Assembly (NCBI GenBank): GCA_015143295.1
Contig: CM026562.1
Span: 12,924,041 to 12,988,040, forward strand
Direction: 5' to 3'
DNA: 64,000 nucleotides
DNA from: Tetracentron sinense
Taxonomy: Eukaryota > Streptophyta > Magnoliopsida > Trochodendrales > Trochodendraceae
A model generated the notes under the pieces. That model had not been told where the DNA came from. It did no database searches and saw nothing but the letters and a program-made list of their open reading frames with translations. Position numbers and translations under genes: made by a program. Positions 45,668 through 56,335 of this stretch are shown here, one piece after another; within the stretch, counting starts at the first letter, position 1; the number at the start of each line of letters is the position of its first letter.

Positions 45668-48090
45668 TGTCGCGTCCCAAAATACCCCCTAGGAGTTAAG
45701 GGATACTTTAGAGGTGACTATTCGTACTTGCCAAATCATCCTGTAATGAGCAAGGTAAACATAGTATTATAACCACCATAATCAGAGTGTGGAAACTAAA
45801 ACATGAGTGCGGAAGCGTGAACTAACCTTTTTTTTTCTATATAAGGTGGTCTGTATTCCAAGTGAATATATATAAAACATATCAAGTCGAAGGTAGACAT
45901 GCCCACCCATCAAAATACAAAAGAAGTATCGAGCCCACTATGCTTAACAGTAATCTAAGTAAGGCCAAACGTCGTGATCCCTATCCTCTTGCGACTGTAT
46001 CGGGATAAGAGGCTCTCTCTTCTCCATATACTCTTCCTCAACCCAAGGCTCAAGGTTGAGGGCTTCCTCAGTATCTACCGACATAAAAGTACGGTTGAGT
46101 ATGGAGTACTCAGTGAGTACAAGCTACTAACTAACCATAGCAATAACAATCACACAAAGGCAACGAGATATAATTCATCATTTCAATCTAAAGCAATAAT
46201 AGCAGCATATAACAAATGGCAGTGAAGTAAAGCAATGTAATAATCTTGACATGCTTGAATGAATGCAAAAACTTCAGTAAAACTCGTCCTTTAAAAATCA
46301 TGTCTTATTCTTGAAAATAGTTTTTCATGTTTCTTTCAAAACTTACTTGTCATGTTTGAAAATTTGTTCTTGTCTTGGTCTTGTTCGTGAGAATTACACA
46401 TGTTTGTCTTGTCTTGCTTGGAATCACTTGTCTTGCTTGTTTTTGTCATATTCTTGACATGTTTTTGACTTGACTTGCTCATATACTTGTGAGCCAGAGG
46501 TTAGTGCCCTTGAAGCGACTTGTGAGCCGGGAACGTAGGTTCCCTTTAATGAAATATATATAGAGAAAAGGGTACACCAACCTCCTTGTCTTGTTTTCTT
46601 GTGAATCAGGTATGATATATCTTGCGATATGCTCTACCCTTGACTGGCCCGATATCTGGCTTTATCATTCATGTTTGTTTTTCTTGTGAGCCAAGTATGA
46701 CATATCCTAAGGATATGCCCTACCCTTGACCGGCCCGATGTCCGGCTTTATCATTCGTATCATTAATCACAATTCTTGTTCTTGTTTGGTTTAACATATA
46801 CATATACTTTTAGAAAACCGATTCATGCATGCATATGTGCGTGTGTGTAACATTTGTAGTAAATATAATGACATGCTTGAGTATAGCATTTCAATTTCTA
46901 ATATAAGCATGTGAAAATGTAGATAACATGTAGAGCATTTGATCAACTTATCATTTTTAGGAAAAATTACATAAAGCCTACTTTCATTTTCTTCATTAAA
47001 TCCATTAAATTCTCGTTTAGGTATTTTATCAAACACATGGCGTGCAACACATTCACAGTTATTTCATTTCAACTTCTTAGTGCCTATATTTCATCAAACC
47101 ACATAAAGTGTATTCATTATGCTTGAAATGCCCATCCACCATTTTTCCAGCACACATTCATCAACCAACACGGCATCCAATCGCCTCAACCCCTCATCCA
47201 TTCATACATCCCACCATTCACATTTTTCTTGTTCAGATTTAGGGAATATAGCATATTTCAAGGGAAGGAAAGATACAAGATCAAAATCACAATTTCCAAA
47301 AGAGAAAATCTAGGTTATTGTTAAGGAAGTTAGTAGGGTGTACTAACCTTGAGACCAAAGCTTGATCTTGCAAGAAAATCCTTGATTGGGAACCTTCAAG
47401 CTTAATGGAGGATGATTCTAGCTTGGGATTCTTCAAGCTTGAGCTTCTTGATCTCAATCCCAAAAACCCCTCCTTGGATTCTCCTTCAATGTCCTCTTCT
47501 CATTTTTCCTCTTTTTAGGTTTAGGAAACCTCCCCAAGTGAGAACCCTTAATAGGTTAAGGGTAAACCCAAAAATTTGGCATCAGCTACCATGTGCGATC
47601 GATCGCACACTTAACTGCGATCAATCGCGGGTCAGTGTGATCGATTACACATGGATGCAATATGTCACACATGAACCCGAACACTTTTGTCTAATTTCCC
47701 CCTGCATGCAATCGATCACACACTCTTGCGATTGATCGCAGATCCCTGCGATCTGTCGCACCTGACATCTCAACTATCGCATATGGTCCAGAATGTTTGG
47801 GGCTAATTTCGCCTGCATGCAATCAATCGCACCTATCTTGTGATCGATCGCACTTTCCAGATTTTGTTGTTTTCCCTCATTTTTTCCTACTTTGGTATTT
47901 CAGTTATAACTTTTGACTCGTTTGTCGGATTTCGATGATTCAACTTGCGTTGGATTCATCATTCGAAGAGGAACATTTCTGGCATTTTAGAAATTTTCAA
48001 TTCTTTTTTATTTATTAATTGGAATACGTGAAAGACCAATTGGCTATGAAAATACTATTCATTGGGTGCGAAGAGTTCTGGGGCGCTACA
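45668..48090 (-). mobile_element. Solo LTR (2,423 bp), Tekay-like
   Basis: Minus-strand start TGTAGCGCCCC (48090), end GGACGCGACA (45668), flanked by a perfect duplication AAGCC (45663-45667, 48091-48095). The absence of any internal region shows LTR-LTR recombination. It shares with the element at 2640 the GCAA-type hairpin block (46616-46631, 46701-46717) and the GGCCCGAT..CCGGCTTTATCATT context, but uses its own palindrome word. It interrupts the RT of the minus-strand Sirevirus. Confidence 0.92.
47592..47851 (-). promoter_or_regulatory. Eight regularly spaced palindromes in the solo LTR
   Basis: A perfect 18-mer TGTGCGATCGATCGCACA at 47592-47609 and seven degenerate copies. Hand-counted centres 47600.5, 47622.5, 47642.5, 47713.5, 47733.5, 47753.5, 47824.5 and 47845.5 give spacings 22, 20, 71, 20, 20, 71 and 21. 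The expected TATA position downstream on the minus strand (near 47553) is decayed to CCTATTAAGGG. Confidence 0.7.
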
Positions 48091-48768
48091 AAGCCACTTA
48101 ATCTATCATACCAAGCTCTACAAGCTTGCTTTAAACCATAAAGGGCTTTAGTGAGTTTAAACACATGATTAGGCATTTTATGATCTTCAAAGCAAGGAGG
48201 TTGTTCAACATATACTTCCTCCAAAATAAATTCATTTAGAAAAACACTTTTTACATCCATTTAATATAGTTTAAAATCTTTAAAACTAGCATATGTAAGA
48301 AGCATTCTAATTGCTTCAAATCTAACAACAGGGGCAAATGTCTCATCATAATCAATTCTCTCTTCTTAGTTGTATCCTTGAGCTACTAGTCTAGCTTTAT
48401 TTTTAATAATATTTCCACTTTCATCATTTTTATTTCTAAATATCCACTTAGTACCAATTATAGATTTACTTTTTGGTCTAGGTACTAAGTCCCAAACTTG
48501 ATTTCTTTCAAATTGATTTAGTTCCTCTTGCATAGCAATTCCTCAAGATTCATCATTAATTGCTTCAAGTGCATTCTTAGGTTCAATTTGAGAGAGGAAT
48601 GCAAGGTTATTACAAATATTTCTTCTTGTTCTTACACCTTGTTTCATATTTCCAAGTATGAGATTTTTAGGATGAACTTTAATTAATCTCCAAGTCTTAG
48701 GAAGTTGATGTTCATTTTATTCTTCATTTTCACTATCATGTTTATTGATTTCCAAATTAGCTATATCT

Positions 48769-50111
48769 TTAGATATGTTCAATCTTTTCATTTGGATCAT
48801 CTTCATCAATTTTCTTGGTTTCAAATGGATTAGATTCATCAAATATTACATGCATAAATTCTTCAACAATTAGGGAAGTTTTGTTAAACACCCTATAAGC
48901 TTTGCTATTAGAAGAATAACCAAGGAAAATTCCTTTACTAGATTTTGGTTCTAATTTTTTTTTATTGTGTTTGTTATTTAGAATAAAATATTTGCAACCA
49001 AACACTTTAAAATAATTAATATTAGATGATCTTCCATTCCAAAGCTCATAAGGGGTTTTATTCAATTTGTTTCTAATAACAACCCTATTGATTATATAAC
49101 AAGAAGTTTTAATGGCATTAGCCCAAAAATAACTAGGTAGTTATGTACATTTAGTAATGTTCTATCCATTTCTTGTAAAGATCTAGTCTTTTTTTCAACT
49201 ACCCTATTTTGTTGAGGAGTTCTAGGGGTGGAGAAGTTATGATTGAAACCATTTTCTTCACAAAAAGATTCAAGTTCTTTATTCTTGAATTCTCCACCTC
49301 TATCACTTCTAATATTATTAATTGAGTAGCTTTTTTCATTTTGAATTCTTTTACAAAATTTTTCAAACAAGGCATGTAGTTCACTTTTATGAGATAGAAA
49401 TAGCACCCAAGTGAATCTAAAGTAATCATCAACAATAACAAATACATAAAGCTTACCACCTAAGCTAGCAACGTTATTTGGCTCAAACAAATCCATATGT
49501 AATAATTCCAAAGGCTTAGAAGTTGATATTTCTAATTTCTTTTTAAAAGATGACTTAATTTGTTTTCCTAGTTCGCAAGCATTACAAATTTATTCTCTTG
49601 AAAACTTGGTTTTTGGCAAACCTTTTATAAGATCATGTTTAGACAATTTAGATGATAAATCCATACTTACATGACCTAACCTTCTATGTCATAACTAGCT
49701 AGTTTTATTTATAGCCGAAAAGCACATTAGGTTTTGAGAGGTTAATTCATCAAAGTCTATGGTTTACACATTTTCATATCTATGAGCAATAAACATAGTA
49801 TTAATGTTGTCTTTGTCTTTAATAATGCAAACATTAGATTTAAAAGACACATTTAAACCTTTATCACACAATTGACTAATAGTTATTAGATTATGTTTAA
49901 GATCATCTACAAATAAAACATTTTGAATGAATGTAGTATTGTCCTTACCAACGTTACCTATTTTGATGATCTTCCCTTTTGCACTATCCCCGAAGGTCAC
50001 ATGCCCTCCATCTTTAGGAGTGATTGAGATGAAAAGTTTTTTATTCCCCGACATATGCATTGAGCATCCACTATCCAAGAACCATCTTAACTTGGAGGAG
50101 TTAAACTTCAA
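48769..50111 (-). pseudogene. pol: Protease and integrase of minus-strand Sirevirus
   Basis: The protease frame begins near 50111 with WFLDSGCSMHMSGNKKLF (DSG codons at plus 50067-50075) and stays open to 49764. The pre-integrase region (about 49740-49560) is broken. The integrase core at 49511-49092 has LLHMDLFEPN, NIRSDRGGEFKNKE and NRVVEKKTRSLQ (the usual NGVVERK degraded). The C-terminus is at 49065-48769 (NKTPYELWNG, GIFLGYSSNSKAYRVF). Stops and frameshifts separate the pieces. Confidence 0.83.
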
Positions 50112-50349
50112 ACATACTTACAAGATAAGATTTAAGTAACTCCAATATATGTTCCTCCCAGTACCCACAAAATTTTGGTTGGTACCCAAACTGATTTTTG
50201 ATTGGTCTTGGGAGGGTAAGTTCCTTTTGGAACCCAAACCATGTTTGGTTCTTTATAAATGGTCCTTGGAGTGAATGATCCCTTTGAGACTCAAACTTTC
50301 TTCATCAATATCTTTTCATTAAAAGTAAAGAATGCATTAGACAGTGGGT

Positions 50350-51831
50350 TTAAAACATTAGTTGATTTTGAGAAAAAGTTTTGGTACTCCTTTTGTTCTG
50401 TAAAGGGATTATACCCAGTCCGAACTTACTAATGACACATCTTTGTTGGCCCAAAAGTTTCTCTAGGTTCTTTTCACCCGTAGACAAAGTGTGAGCTATT
50501 TTAGTCAAATCTTTTACTTTAGCTTGAAGTTCTTTACACTCACAAGATGAGCCTTGGGATGAATTTTGAAATTGTTTTAATTTTTCTTTCAAAATTTCAT
50601 TTTCATTTTCTAAGGAGGCATTTTCATTTTGTAAAGATTCACAAGAATTTGTAAGAGTATGAATGGCCTTTTTGAAAGATTTATTCATTGAAGTAATTCT
50701 TTTAAATACTAAGTATAACTCATCAAAAGCATCCATAACTTCATCATAAGAAAGGGATTCATTAAGTGAAGGAGTTACCTCATCCTCATTGGTCATGATG
50801 CACAAGTTTGTCATCTCTTCATCGCTAGAAGCTTCCGATCCTCTTTCCTCGGAGTTGTCCCCAAGTAGCTTTCATAGCCTTTTGCCGGAACCTTTTGCTT
50901 TTTTTGAGTTGAGGACACTCCGTTTTGATGTGTCTCAGTTTTTTGCACTTGTAGCAAATGATCGGTTCCTTTTTGCTTGATTCACCTTTAGATACCTCCT
51001 TGGTGACTTTTTTCTTGAAAGACTTCTTCTTGAAGTTCCTCTTGTTTTTAAGGAACTTCTTAAATTTTCTAGCTATGAAGGCTATGTCTTCATCCTCCTC
51101 ACTTTCCTCTTCTTCACTTTCTTCTTCTTGATGAGATGACTTGAGAGCAAGTCCTTTCTTGTGCTTTGGCTCATCTTCTTGATGTCCCTTCATGAGTCAT
51201 CAATGACCCAAGAAGTTCATCCATTTGGACCTTGGTCAAGTCCTTTGCTTCTTGAATGGCTGTCACTTTGGGAGACCATTCCTTTGGCAATGACCGCAAC
51301 ACTTTTCTTAGATATTCTGCACTAGAATAAACTTTACTAAGTGCCTTTAGTCCATTCAAGATATTAGTAAACCTAGTGAACATTTCATTAATAGATTCAT
51401 CTTCTTTCATTTTGAAAAGTTCATATTTGTGAACCAACATACTAATTTTTTTCTTCCTTTACTTGGTTGGTTCCTTCATATGTAACTTGAAGCTTATCCC
51501 ATATCCCTTTTACTGAATCACATCCAAAGATTCTATTAAACTCTTGGGGGCTAAGAGCACAGTATAAATTGCTAATAGTCTTAGCATTTATCTGGATGAG
51601 TTTAATATCAGCCTCATTTCACTCTTCCTCAACTTTAGGAATTACAACATCATTAACTACTTTAGTGGGAAAATGTGGACCTTTGACTATGACTCTCCAA
51701 CATTCATAGTCAAGAGCTTGACTGTAAAACATCATCCTAATTTTCCAATAGTTATAATTTTCTCCATTAAACAATGGAGGAGGGGTGGTCGATTGGCTCT
51801 CTCCTAAGGTAGTAGCAAAGATGTTTGCCAT
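50350..51831 (-). pseudogene. gag: Gag of minus-strand Sirevirus
   Basis: Begins MANIFATTLGES at 51831, followed by PPLFNGENYNYWKIRMM. A stop follows VIPKVEEE at about 51619, then frames 51440-51171 and 51193-50825 carry the rest of the capsid and a knuckle CYKCKKLRHIKTEC in which the usual Gly before His is Arg. A coiled-coil segment runs from 50814 to 50350. It is non-functional but easily recognised. Confidence 0.83.
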
Positions 51832-51879
51832 AAAAGATCTTTAACTCTAAGATGGTTAAGTCTAAATAGCAGAGTACTA

Positions 51880-51894
51880 GGCTCTGATACCAAT
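51880..51894 (-). other. Primer-binding site of minus-strand Sirevirus
   Basis: On the minus strand ATTGGTATCAGAGCC lies directly after the LTR end GGGCAACA. It is an initiator tRNA-Met type primer site. Confidence 0.9.
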
Positions 51895-53262
51895 TGTTGC
51901 CCAGCTAATGGACCCTAGAGGGGGAGTGATTAGGGTCAATGGCAATTTAAAAAATTATCTAAGTGATTTATGCATAATTTAAAAGTTAATCACTAATGCT
52001 ACAAGTAATAACAAGGTAAATAGAGAGAGGGACAGATAAAGAATACGACACAAGGATTTGATATTGGGGTTCAGCAACTTGCCTACGTCCCCGGCTTTAA
52101 GCTTCCCGCTTTAAGGATTTTCTCATGATTTCACAAATCATACTCTTCTTTACGTGCAAAGAGTAAGCATTTACAATCCTTTTCGCAGGCTCAGGATAAA
52201 ACCTCTTCAAGAGAATGCCTCTCTTGGATACACTAAGAACTTCTTCTCAACTGGTGCAAGAATCCTCGATTCTTGACTTTAGCTTTTACAAAGATTTGTT
52301 GGATATAAAATCCAAAATTGAAAGCTCCTTACTGAGCTAGATAAGAATGGAATACAAATTTAATAATCACTCAAAGATGATTGGAATTGAATGCTCTTAC
52401 AAAGAGGGATTGGGATTCTAGGTATTCAATGAAAAACAGAGTTTTGATTGCTGGAACTGATAGAATAATCAATGAATGAATGAATAGTATTAGAATCTTG
52501 TTGTTTGCTCATAAATATTATTTATTTATAGTTGAGCAATCAAATATGGCCATTTGGGGAACATGTAATGCGAAATAGCAGTTGAAAACTAGCCGTTATA
52601 CTCAGTTCCCGCAAGCACTCGTCGATGAGTGAGTCTGGAAAGTACTGGAGTCGTCGTCGAGTGAAAATAGTAAGCAAATGAGATTTATTGTCATCCCACT
52701 CGTCAACGAGTCTCTTCCACTTGTCGACGAGTTCTCTGAAATATTATAGAGAACTCATCTCTATAAGACCAAAAGGATGAGAATTATTGTATGGTCCATA
52801 GGCATTCAAAAATCATCATTTTTAATCATTTTTAGGCCCTTAGAATGATGTCCAAACTATTCTAAGTATCCTAGGGTCTATCTAGGTATACTTTGAGCAA
52901 TCATGTTCCAATATCTTGAGGACTTTTACAAGGTCCTAGACACTCTCAAGGATAACACTAGACTACTTTGAGTGTTGATCTTCTTTCTGAATTTATGGTG
53001 CTTCATTTTTTATGTGTCTTCATGAATTGGCTTGAGTCCTTGAAACATTTTCTTTGAAATGACTTATGTTTGGACTTTTGACTTGATTTTCTTGAGAGTT
53101 TGATCTTTTCAATACTCCATCACTTGAATGATGATCTTAATGCTCTTTTTCTCTGAAAGTACACATTCTAAATGGAAATGTTAGTACCATAAAGATCATT
53201 CCATTATTGTGTTATCATCGAAACTATTAAGGGTACTTAGAGTTGTAACCTTGAGGCTAACA
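51895..53262 (-). repeat. 5' LTR of minus-strand Sirevirus (1,368 bp)
   Basis: TGTTAGCC (53262 downwards) to GGGCAACA (51895). It aligns with the old plus-strand LTR, for example in the ACACAATAATG block near its start. It contains the palindrome/TATA module below. Confidence 0.85.
52521..52732 (-). promoter_or_regulatory. Palindromes and TATA box in minus-strand Sirevirus LTR
   Basis: ACTCGTCGACGAGT-type words at 52719-52732, 52698-52711, 52649-52662 (degenerate) and 52617-52630; centre spacings 21, 49 and 32. On the minus strand TATAAATAAA follows (plus 52521-52530). Confidence 0.6.
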
Positions 53263-54003
53263 CAAGTGATGGAAGATATGCTTTGGGCTTGTATCTTGGA
53301 TTTCAAAGGTGGTTGGGAGGATCACCTATCATTAGTAGAGTTTGCATATAATAATAGCTACCATGCCAGTATTGGTATAGCACCTTTGAGGCACTATATG
53401 GTAGGCCTTGTCGATCGTCGATTTCTTGGGCAGAGGTGGGGGATAGTGGTTTGCTTGAACCCAAATTGGTTTGTGATACTACAGAGAAGGTAGTTGTGAT
53501 TAGAGAACGGTTGCGTATTGTGGCAAAACAGTTATGCAAACATGCATAGGAGAAGTTCGGAATTAGTAGTGGGTGATCATGTTCTTCTCAAAAGGTTTCA
53601 CCTATGAAGGGTGTAATGAGATTTAGAAAGAAAAATGGGAAGTTGTCACCTAGATTCATCGGACCATTCGAGATTGGATAAAATTGGGATAGTGACTTAC
53701 AGGCTTGCTTTACCACCCAGTTTGTCAAGTGTGCATAATGTTTTCAAAGTGCCTATGTTGAGAAAATTCATGAGGGAAGAATCGCAAAACATTGATTTCA
53801 ATGCCTTGGAGCTTAGGCATGATGCTTCTTATATGGAGGAGTCAGTTTGTGTCTTAGACCGGATGATGAAGCAACTTCGGGCAAAGTCCATTTCATTAGT
53901 GAAAGTTCAGTATAACCCTCATGACGAAGATGAAGCTTTGTGTGAGTTAGAGTTGGAAATGAGGAAGAAATATCCACATCTTTTCTTGATTGAGGTATGT
54001 TAA
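53263..54003 (+). pseudogene. pol: Gypsy integrase/pol C-terminus (right arm)
   Basis: Begins abruptly at the end of the Sirevirus LTR with an integrase stretch: MEDMLWACILDFKGGWEDHL, VEFAYNNSYHASIG, then frameshifts near 53385, a stop after RLRIVAKQLCKHA, and a C-terminal frame 53635-54003 with VTYRLALPPSLSSVHNVFKVP and EMRKKYPHLF. This order and wording match the pol end of Tekay-type chromoviruses. The frameshift before DKIGIV and the stop after CKHA are shared with the inverted arm at 42360-42890. Confidence 0.82.
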
Positions 54004-54800
54004 ATTTCGAGGACAAAATTATTAGTAAGGAGGATAGAATCTAGTGATTCTAAATTTCCATTTTTGCTCCTAAGGGTATTTTTGTAAATTCCTAGTTTAA
54101 GGGTGCTTTGGTAATATTGCTAGTATGTGTTTGGCCATGAGCAACTATCTATCATGAGGGTTAACTAAGAATTGGAGCTAAACACTATTAGTAGGGGTAA
54201 TTAAGTAAAAGCATAAATAATGGAGAGTATAAATAGAAAGAGAAACCTAATTTTCTCACTTTTGTAAAACCTAATCTAAGAGAGCTTTTGGAGAAAAAAG
54301 AGGAGGCTCTAGGGTTTGGGGGGTATTGTTCAAGCTTGGAAGGCAAATCCGGGGTTCGAGGCTTGAGCTTTCATCGTGGGGAGACCGATCCTTCGAGGCA
54401 AACCCCTTTTGGTTGGATTCTCTTTGAAGAAGCCCTCAATTTCTAGGGTAAAGGCAAGTGAACACATTATAAACCATTAAATTCGTGTTTAGCATTGTTT
54501 TTTTTATAATTATAGCATGTATGTGATCATTTAAAAATCAACTATGTTGAATTCAGAATGGATTTGGGGAGTTTGAGTGAGAATCAGGATTTTTAACTTA
54601 AGTTTCATTACTTGCGCTCGAGCGGAGGTCTGTTGCACCGCTTGAGTGGTTTGATATTGTCGACTTCCGCTCGAGCAGAGGTTTTCCACCGCTCGAGCAG
54701 TTTGGCCTCAGGTTGCGAGGGGAGGTTTCTGGTCGACAGCACTCAAGTGGCAGTCAGCCCCGCTTGAGCGGTTGTTATAGAATTTTGATAATTTCTTTGT
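54004..54800 (+). repeat. Gypsy LTR 5' part with CGCTCGAGCG palindromes
   Basis: The purine tract AGTAAGGAGGA precedes a degenerate LTR start at about 54040 (TCTAGTG; the other arm has TGTAGTG). TATAAATA is at about 54228. Palindromes of the GCTCGAGC type are centred at 54619.5, 54643.5, 54672.5, 54694.5, 54744.5 and 54765.5, downstream of the TATA box and so probably in transcribed LTR. The inverted copy of this segment ends at 54742. Confidence 0.65.
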
Positions 54801-56120
54801 TTTGAATCAGAACTTAGAAAATTGATGTATGATTCACCCATATATGTCTATGTTTGCCATACTTAGTACTTTTAATATCATGTTATGAACAATAAATCCA
54901 TGTTAATCTCCATCAATGTCTTATAATGTTTTCATGATAAGGAATTGTTATGCATGCCTAAATTAACTGCTCAGGATTGATTTACATTTGATAAATTGTC
55001 ATGCATGCCTACATTAACTATTCAGGGTTGTTTTATAAATTGTATAGCTTAGTAACTTCTTCGCTATGGCGGTATGGGACATCATAGTAAAGAAATTACT
55101 AAGCAGAGAATGATAATAATTTATGAACTTGTTAGGGTCCCATTAATTGAGGTTTTCCACCGCTCCGGAACCATTAGAACCTTTTGCATGGAAGGAGGCT
55201 TTTTATTATATAGAGAGAGTGTCCATGAAATATAGCTTTTGAAACATCCCAAACGAGCTTAAAAATCAAATTTTCACGAGTTTACAAATATCCAAAACAG
55301 CGTCCACCGATCGATCGGCCAAAAGGGCACCGATCGATTGGTGAGTTTGGAATTTGATCAAATTTCCTTGACAGAAGTTGTAGAGCTTTCCGAGCTGGTC
55401 GATTTGATATATTATCGGCCTAAATCAGAGCTATGGTCAATGAGTTATGCCCGGTACACCGAACAAGGGTTGATTTGCATTTCTAACTTCTCTTTAGCTC
55501 GGATCTTTGCTCGGTAGCAATTTACAAGAAACTTTAAAGCTTGTAAATTATTATTTTAGTCTTCTTTTCCTCGCATGAACCTGAAAATAATAAACACACC
55601 CAAGTGAAGTATTATAGTGGAAAAATGGGCTTAAAGGGATCAACAAATGTAGTTTAAGATGCATAAATGTGTAACAATTAGTACCGATCACCTACAATGG
55701 TGAAATGAGGACAATTATGTATGATCCCAATAATTGGTGAATTGAGTACAATTAAGTACGAACTCAATTTCCAATTAAGTGCAGTTACGTACGATCTCAA
55801 ACCACAGAGTAGTTGAATTATGTAAGATCACAAAGAGTGATTATCTGGGTGCCTTTCCATACAAGCCCAGGTTTTCTATTTAATGGTCATTAGGGTGAGC
55901 TGGTGTGATCCCTAAGGGCAATGACGTATACCAAGTAATTCAAAATGAAGAAAAATGTTGATACTTGAATGGTTATAAATTTACATTGAAGAACTGGGAT
56001 TATAACTTGTGTATGCATGTGCGTGATGGTTGTGTTTATTTTGTTGAGCTTATTGTTCACTCTTGCTATTAATTTTTTGGAGTTACCTGAAGTATATAGG
56101 GAGTCTCCAAGAGCAAGTAG
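54801..56120 (+). other. Probable remainder of gypsy LTR; no gene
   Basis: AT-rich sequence without coding potential. It holds a 14 bp inverted repeat with one mismatch (55048-55061 and 55090-55103, CTTAGTAA-type) and two ATCGAT palindromes (55307-55318 and 55330-55341, centres 23 bp apart). I could not find the LTR end. Confidence 0.4.
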
Positions 56121-56189
56121 CTAGTGGAGAACTGTCCTATTTGTTTTAATTAAGAGAGAAGGAAAACTTGTGGTGAGAACTTTTAAAGG

Positions 56190-56335
56190 ATTTCAAGATA
56201 TTATTTTAATTGTCAAACTTGTGGTGTTGCTCATTATGTACATTTGAAATGTAATTTTTATGTGATGAATTTTATTCATTATTGTGATATGTTCCAGATT
56301 CACACCTCTGAATCTATACAAATATAAGGTATATT
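56190..56335 (+). pseudogene. Possible DC1 (C1-like zinc) gene relic
   Basis: One frame reads YYFNCQTCGVAHYVHLKC and continues to a second Cys/His group (HYCDMF) before a stop at about 56328. The C-x2-C then H-x2-H-x2-C spacing resembles the DC1 repeats of a large plant protein family. It is only about 45 codons with no intact gene around it, and it is immediately followed by a solo LTR. A chance match is possible. Confidence 0.3.

Larger units (their letters stand above)
44626..48755 (-). pseudogene. pol: RT and RNase H of minus-strand Sirevirus, split by a solo LTR
   Basis: The N-terminal RT portion lies at about 48690-48091 ([29 protein letters not shown]), the remainder at 45667-45119 with YVDD at 45563-45574 (plus coordinates), then RNase H to 44626 (YSDTDFAACKVD, LSTAGAEYVAAGSC, IKCDNTSAICL, LADIFTKPL). 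The RNase H motif TAEAEY reads TAGAEY, losing the first Glu. Stops near 48540 and 48370 and frameshifts add to the inactivation. Confidence 0.83.
42895..53262 (-). mobile_element. Minus-strand Sirevirus lacking its 3' LTR
   Basis: From 53262 downwards: 5' LTR, PBS, gag, protease, integrase, RT, RNase H, third ORF. It belongs to the same subfamily as the old plus-strand element (similar Gag start and LTR ends) but uses a different palindrome, ACTCGTCGACGAGT. It is interrupted in RT by a solo LTR (45668-48090). It stops about a dozen bases after the third-ORF stop (42908) against the inverted gypsy fragment, so the 3' LTR and purine tracts are lost. Many frameshifts make it inactive. Confidence 0.85.

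Noticed and set aside
53209-53262. Gypsy coding continuing left of 53263
   Set aside because: The open frame runs into the Sirevirus LTR by chance; homology to integrase starts at 53263.
42895-53267. CAAGT as a target duplication of the minus-strand Sirevirus
   Set aside because: CAAGT follows the LTR at 53263, but the other side carries it only in inverse orientation and the 3' LTR is missing, so it is not a valid TSD.
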